The notes under the pieces: generated by a model
The model's input: only the letters and a program-made list of their open reading frames with translations
Database searches by the model: none
What the model was told of the DNA's origin: nothing
Part shown: positions 59,979 through 64,000 of the stretch, piece after piece
Layout of the letters: each line of letters starts with the position of its first letter
Position numbering within the stretch: the stretch's first letter is position 1
Assembly (NCBI RefSeq): GCF_042675915.1
Contig: NZ_JBHTKL010000001.1
Location: forward strand, 558,001-622,000
Direction of reading: 5' to 3'
Origin: Thalassobacillus_A hwangdonensis
GTDB lineage: Bacteria; Bacillota; Bacilli; Bacillales; Halobacillaceae
DNA: 64,000 bases
Translations under genes and position numbers: made by a program

Positions 59979-60770
59979 ATGAAACAAAGAACAATTACCG
60001 CAATCGTCGGAGCACTCATATTACTACCACTTGTCATGCTGGGAGGATGGCCCTTCATCATTTTCGTCTACATTATTGCAAGTGTAGGAACATTTGAATT
60101 AATTAGGATGAAAAAGATTTCTAGGTACTCCATTCCATCCATAATTACAATAATATTATTATGGGCACTAATGTTACCATTTGACTATCTCACATGGCTG
60201 GAAATTGAAGTTCCAAAATCAGAATTTACTTTTCTTGCTGTAATCTTATTATTAAGTTATACCGTATTAGTTAAAAACCGTTTTACATTCGATGATGCTG
60301 GCTTTTTGTTGCTGGCTGCCATATATGTAGGAATGGGATTTTACTATTTGATCGAAACGCGAAATGCGCCCTCTGGACTTGATTATGTGTTTTATGCTTT
60401 ATTTGTCATTTGGGCGACAGATACAGGAGCATATATTTTCGGAAGGTTGTTCGGTAAGCGTAAATTGTGGCCGAAAATCAGTCCAAAGAAGACGATTGAA
60501 GGGGCGATCGGGGGGATTTTCCTTGCCTGCATCGTGGCCTTCATTTTCCAGATGGTCAACCCGATCAAGGATTCGACTATCCTTGTCCTTCTTGTCACAA
60601 TCATTGTTTCCATTTTCGGACAAATCGGAGATCTTGTGGAATCGGCTTTCAAACGCCATTACGCAGTGAAGGATTCAGGAAATATTCTTCCCGGACACGG
60701 AGGTGTACTGGATCGCTTCGACAGCTTGATTTTCATTTTGCCATTACTGCATTTGATTAATTTTATTTAA
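59979..60770 (+). CDS. cdsA: Phosphatidate cytidylyltransferase CdsA
   Basis: CdsA makes CDP-diacylglycerol, the precursor of all membrane phospholipids. The 263-residue polytopic protein has about seven membrane segments. The family signature near the C-terminus is SAFKRHYAVKDSGNILPGHG, followed by GVLDRFDSL. ATDTGAYIFGRLFGKRKLWP lies before it. The stretch 60080-60300 is noticeably more AT-rich than its neighbours. The gene continues the uppS-cdsA-dxr order. Confidence 0.96.
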   Translation: MKQRTITAIVGALILLPLVMLGGWPFIIFVYIIASVGTFELIRMKKISRYSIPSIITIILLWALMLPFDYLTWLEIEVPKSEFTFLAVILLLSYTVLVKNRFTFDDAGFLLLAAIYVGMGFYYLIETRNAPSGLDYVFYALFVIWATDTGAYIFGRLFGKRKLWPKISPKKTIEGAIGGIFLACIVAFIFQMVNPIKDSTILVLLVTIIVSIFGQIGDLVESAFKRHYAVKDSGNILPGHGGVLDRFDSLIFILPLLHLINFI

Positions 60771-60801
60771 TAGGATTCATAGAATAGTGGGAGAGAGATA
60801 T

Positions 60802-61953
60802 ATGAAACGAATAACTGTTTTAGGGGCAACTGGATCGATCGGTATTCAAACGCTTGATGTCATCAGGCTTCATCCCGACAATTTTGCAGTACATGCATTG
60901 GCGTTTGGAAGAAACATAGAAAAGGCAGTGCCGTTGATTCAGGAGTTCAATCCCGAGATGGTCGTCGTCCAGGATGATCATGTCAAAGATGAGTTATTAA
61001 AGCAGCTTGTCAACTATGAAGGCGAGGTACGTTCAGGTATCGAGGGCATGGTGGACGCAAGTATCCATCCGGATGTCGATATCCTGCTCAATGCGGTCAT
61101 GGGGAGTATCGGTCTGACAGCGACAATGCGTGCCATCCAGGCAGGTAAGACGATCGCGATAGCTAACAAAGAGACGTTGGTAACCGCTGGTCATCTCGTT
61201 ATGGAAGAGGCGGAAAAGTACGGAGTTGAGCTTCTGCCGGTGGATAGTGAACATTCCGCCATCCATCAAAGCCTCAATGGAGAAAACCCTGCGCGCATGG
61301 AAAGGCTGATCCTGACAGCATCAGGTGGAAGCTTCCGTGACAAAAAACGGGACGACCTTGTAGGTGTAACGGTAGAAGATGCGTTGAATCATCCGAACTG
61401 GTCCATGGGAGCGAAGATTACGATTGATTCTGCTTCCATGATGAATAAGGGTCTTGAAGTGATTGAAGCGCATTGGCTTTTCGGACTTCCATATGAAAAA
61501 ATCGATGTCATCCAGCATAGGGAAAGTGTCATTCATTCGATGGTTGAGTTCGTGGACCGGAGTGTCATGGCACAGTTGGGCACCCCGGATATGAAGGTCC
61601 CCATACAGTATGCACTTTCGTATCCCGACAGACTTGATTTACCTAAGACGAAACGGTTAGACTTAGAGGAAATTGCAACCTTGCATTTTGAAAAGATGGA
61701 CTTTGAAAGGTTTCCTTGCTTAAGAATGGCGTACGAAACAGGGAGGATGGGTGGATCGATGCCAACGGTCCTCAATGCTGCAAACGAGCAGGCTGTCCAG
61801 CTGTTCCTAGATGGCCGGATATCTTTCCTTGATATCGAAGCGTTGATCGGGAAGGCGCTTGAGAAACATGATAAAATAAGGAAACCAGACCTAGAGACAA
61901 TAATGGAAATCGATAAAGAGACAAGAAAACAGGTTCAAACCTATATCAATTAA
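60802..61953 (+). CDS. dxr: 1-deoxy-D-xylulose 5-phosphate reductoisomerase
   Basis: Dxr catalyses the first committed step of the MEP isoprenoid pathway with NADPH. From ATG 60802 it is 383 residues. ITVLGATGSIGIQTLDVIR is the NADPH fold, LNAVMGSIGLTATMRAI and IANKETLVTAG follow, and the metal and substrate loop is LPVDSEHSAIHQSLNGEN, with LTASGGSFRD and HPNWSMGAKITIDSASMMNK. GGGAGAGAG lies before this ATG, and GTG 60787 is the alternative. rasP follows after 15 nt. Confidence 0.98.
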   Translation: MKRITVLGATGSIGIQTLDVIRLHPDNFAVHALAFGRNIEKAVPLIQEFNPEMVVVQDDHVKDELLKQLVNYEGEVRSGIEGMVDASIHPDVDILLNAVMGSIGLTATMRAIQAGKTIAIANKETLVTAGHLVMEEAEKYGVELLPVDSEHSAIHQSLNGENPARMERLILTASGGSFRDKKRDDLVGVTVEDALNHPNWSMGAKITIDSASMMNKGLEVIEAHWLFGLPYEKIDVIQHRESVIHSMVEFVDRSVMAQLGTPDMKVPIQYALSYPDRLDLPKTKRLDLEEIATLHFEKMDFERFPCLRMAYETGRMGGSMPTVLNAANEQAVQLFLDGRISFLDIEALIGKALEKHDKIRKPDLETIMEIDKETRKQVQTYIN

Positions 61954-61968
61954 AGGCAGGTGCTAGAT

Positions 61969-63225
61969 TTGACTACAGTTATCGCGTTCATTCTCATGTT
62001 CGGACTGCTGGTTTTCGTGCATGAGTGGGGACATCTCATCTTTGCAAAGCGATCTGGTATGTTAGCGAGGGAGTTCGCAATCGGCTTCGGTCCAAAGATT
62101 TTTTCGTTCATGAAAAATGAGACGTTATATACGATCCGGTTGCTTCCCATTGGCGGCTACGTCCGTGTTGCCGGTGAAGATCCTGAAATCATCGAGTTGA
62201 AGGCAGGCCATCATATTGGGCTGGAATTCGATGGAGCAGGAAAAGTGAATAAGATCATCGTCAATAATAAAGACAAGCACCCGGATGCACGTGTAATCGA
62301 AGTCGAACATGCCGATCTCGATCATGCATTGAAGATTGTCGGTTATGAAATTGATGAAGATGAACGACTGGAGTTTGATGTAGATCCAAAAGCGTTCTTC
62401 GTAATGGATGAGAAGGAAACCCAGATTGCTCCATACAATCGTCAGTTCGCTTCCAAGTCGGTTCCACAGCGTGCGATGCAGCTGTTTGCCGGTCCGATGA
62501 TGAACTTCGTCCTCGCGATCATCATTTTCTTCATTCTCGGCTTGGTCCAGGGTGTTCCTGTCGATGAAGCGCGACTCGGAAAAGTTATTGAAGATTCGCC
62601 TGCACAAGAAGCGGGATTACAATCGGGGGATGAAATCATTTCCGTAGATGGACAGCAAGTCTCCACTTGGGAAGGGTTTACGGAAATCGTCCGTCAGCAT
62701 CCCGATCAGGAACTTACCCTTACGGTGAGCAGAAATGGAGATACCGAGGAATTGAATGTTACTCCGCAAAGCGTCCAGGAAGGGGAAGCAACCATTGGTC
62801 GGATCGGTATCGAACGGGCATTTGATGAATCGTTCACGAAGACTGTCCAATTCGGATTCACTCAGACCTATGACTGGACGAAGCTGATTCTCGTCAATTT
62901 AGGTAAGCTTGTCACAGGTCAATTCTCACTCGATATGCTATCAGGGCCGGTCGGAATCTATGATGCGACAGATCGTGTCGTACAGACCGGTTTCATCAAT
63001 TATATGATGTGGACTGCCATCCTGAGTATCAACCTTGGAATCGTCAATCTATTGCCGCTTCCTGCATTGGATGGCGGAAGATTGTTGTTTGTCGGTCTAG
63101 AAGCTGTAAGAGGAAAGCCGATCGATCCACAAAAAGAGGGAATCGTCCACTTTATTGGATTCGCCTTGTTGATGCTGCTGATGCTGGTCGTTACCTGGAA
63201 CGATATCCAGCGACTTTTCTTGTAA
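61969..63225 (+). CDS. rseP: Intramembrane site-2 metalloprotease RasP (RseP)
   Basis: RasP cleaves membrane segments of anti-sigma factors such as RsiW and of remnant signal peptides. From TTG 61969 it is about 418 residues. The first membrane helix holds the zinc motif HEWGH in VFVHEWGHLIFAKRSG. FAIGFGPKIFSF follows, then a PDZ domain (about 185-270, LGKVIEDSPAQEAGLQSGDE) and the second metal motif in LLPLPALDGGRLLF. AGGTG is 6 nt before the TTG; GTG 61960 is too close to AAAGG. A terminator follows. Confidence 0.95.
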   Translation: MTTVIAFILMFGLLVFVHEWGHLIFAKRSGMLAREFAIGFGPKIFSFMKNETLYTIRLLPIGGYVRVAGEDPEIIELKAGHHIGLEFDGAGKVNKIIVNNKDKHPDARVIEVEHADLDHALKIVGYEIDEDERLEFDVDPKAFFVMDEKETQIAPYNRQFASKSVPQRAMQLFAGPMMNFVLAIIIFFILGLVQGVPVDEARLGKVIEDSPAQEAGLQSGDEIISVDGQQVSTWEGFTEIVRQHPDQELTLTVSRNGDTEELNVTPQSVQEGEATIGRIGIERAFDESFTKTVQFGFTQTYDWTKLILVNLGKLVTGQFSLDMLSGPVGIYDATDRVVQTGFINYMMWTAILSINLGIVNLLPLPALDGGRLLFVGLEAVRGKPIDPQKEGIVHFIGFALLMLLMLVVTWNDIQRLFL

Positions 63226-63237
63226 AAACATATTCAG

Positions 63238-63279
63238 AGCTGGGAGTATTTCATATGAAACTTATACTTCCAGCTTTTT
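63238..63279 (+). terminator. Intrinsic terminator between rasP and proS
   Basis: 12-bp stem with one G-U (63238-63249 with 63264-63275), then T to 63279. The 14-nt loop itself contains the palindrome TTCATATGAA. No clear proS promoter is visible downstream. Confidence 0.82.
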
Positions 63280-63306
63280 CAACTTATCGTATTGGGGTGT
63301 AAAGAA

Positions 63307-64000
63307 ATGAAACAAAGTGAAATGTTATTACCTACGTTACGCGAGGTACCTGCAGATGCTGAAATAAAAAGTCATCAGCTATTGATGCGTGCCGGTTATA
63401 TCCGCCAGATCGCTTCAGGTATTTACAGTTACTTGCCTCTTGGAAGGAAAGTACTTAGAAAAGTAGAAGAAATCGTCAGAGAAGAGATGGATAAAGCAGG
63501 GGCTCATGAAATGCTGATGGCAGCGATGCAGCCGGCTGAACTTTGGAAAGAGACTGGACGCTGGAACACATTCGGTCCGGAATTGATGCGTCTTCATGAC
63601 AGGCACGACCGCGAATTCGCCTTGGGAGCTACCCATGAAGAGGTCATCACAAGCATCATCAGGGATGAAGTAAACAGCTATAAGAAACTTCCGTTGACGG
63701 TCTATCAGATCCAAAGCAAATTCCGTGATGAAAAACGCCCTAGGTTCGGTCTGTTGCGCGGCAGAGAATTTCTGATGAAGGATGCGTACTCCTTCCATGA
63801 ATCTTACGAATGTCTGGATGGTACATATCAGAAGATGTTCGATGCGTACTCTAATATCTTCCGCCGCTGCGGGCTTAACTTCCGTGCTGTTGTGGCTGAT
63901 TCAGGTGCGATGGGTGGAAAAGATACCCACGAATTCATGGTGCTCTCTGAAGTTGGGGAAGATACGATCGCTTATTCGGATACTTCGTCCTACGCTGCAA
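63307..64000 (+). CDS. proS: Prolyl-tRNA synthetase, N-terminal part (cut by window end)
   Basis: ProS charges tRNA-Pro in the cytoplasm. 231 residues are visible. The bacterial-type N-terminus is MKQSEMLLPTLREVPADAEI, then IRQIASGIYSYLPLGRKVLR, GATHEEVITSIIRDEVNSYK and the class II motif 2 FRDEKRPRFGLLRGREFLMK. The editing insertion seems to begin near the cut (DTIAYSD). GGGGTG precedes the ATG. It follows rasP, as in B. subtilis. Confidence 0.97.
   Translation, partial: MKQSEMLLPTLREVPADAEIKSHQLLMRAGYIRQIASGIYSYLPLGRKVLRKVEEIVREEMDKAGAHEMLMAAMQPAELWKETGRWNTFGPELMRLHDRHDREFALGATHEEVITSIIRDEVNSYKKLPLTVYQIQSKFRDEKRPRFGLLRGREFLMKDAYSFHESYECLDGTYQKMFDAYSNIFRRCGLNFRAVVADSGAMGGKDTHEFMVLSEVGEDTIAYSDTSSYAA

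Noticed and set aside
1..64000. Search for CRISPR arrays, tRNA or rRNA genes, insertion sequences and defence genes
   Set aside because: No regular direct repeats with spacers, no tRNA-like cloverleaf with CCA, no transposase or known defence domain was seen by reading; none is claimed.

Overview
The window is a chromosomal segment of a low-to-mid GC Gram-positive rod of the family Bacillaceae. Gene order follows the Bacillus subtilis rnc-smc ... sigD-rpsB ... rasP-proS chromosome arc almost gene for gene, and many proteins match the usual lengths of that lineage. The long acidic N-terminus of FtsY and two copies of a palindromic repeat typical of halophilic or alkaliphilic Bacillaceae hint at a Halobacillus-like genus. 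That genus guess is inference; family-level placement is firm. Nearly every gene lies on the + strand. The exception is one small DUF1128 gene, inserted between rnc and smc.

Layout. 1-5.4 kb: end of rnc, the minus-strand DUF1128 gene, smc and ftsY. 5.4-12.7 kb: SRP and ribosome block (ylxM-ffh, rpsP-khpA, ylqD-rimM-trmD, rplS, lepB-rbgA, rnhB). 12.7-14.9 kb: ylqG-ylqH, which look like FliK-type and FlhB-C-terminal-type proteins. 15-18.1 kb: sucCD behind a promoter with a cre-like site, then dprA. 18.2-26.2 kb: topA, a 730-bp gap carrying two inverted copies of a palindromic repeat, then trmFO-xerC-clpQ-clpY-codY behind a consensus promoter. 26.5-55.7 kb: the fla/che operon from flgB to a SwrB-like gene, covering basal body, export gate, hook, C-ring, chemotaxis core and sigD, with frequent start/stop overlaps. 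55.7-64 kb: rpsB, tsf, pyrH-frr, uppS-cdsA-dxr-rasP and the start of proS.

The genes work in recognisable sets: chromosome organisation (SMC, TopA, XerC), co-translational targeting (Ffh, FtsY, YlxM, LepB), ribosome maturation and RNA modification (RimM, TrmD, RbgA, KhpA, TrmFO), nutrient-responsive control (CodY, probable CcpA site on sucCD), motility and chemotaxis, and isoprenoid and phospholipid precursors (Dxr, UppS, CdsA). All complete genes appear intact; I saw no frameshift, transposase, phage, CRISPR, tRNA or rRNA.

I did not find a convincing new multi-gene system. The less explained items are: a hairpin array before ylqD; a short sigma-D-like promoter pointing away from flgB towards codY; a hairpin that pairs with the only ribosome-binding site near swrD; the inverted palindromic repeats; the FliK/FlhB-like pair ylqGH; and three little-characterised genes around sigD. 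Start codons were revised wherever a ribosome-binding site or family length favoured an internal start.
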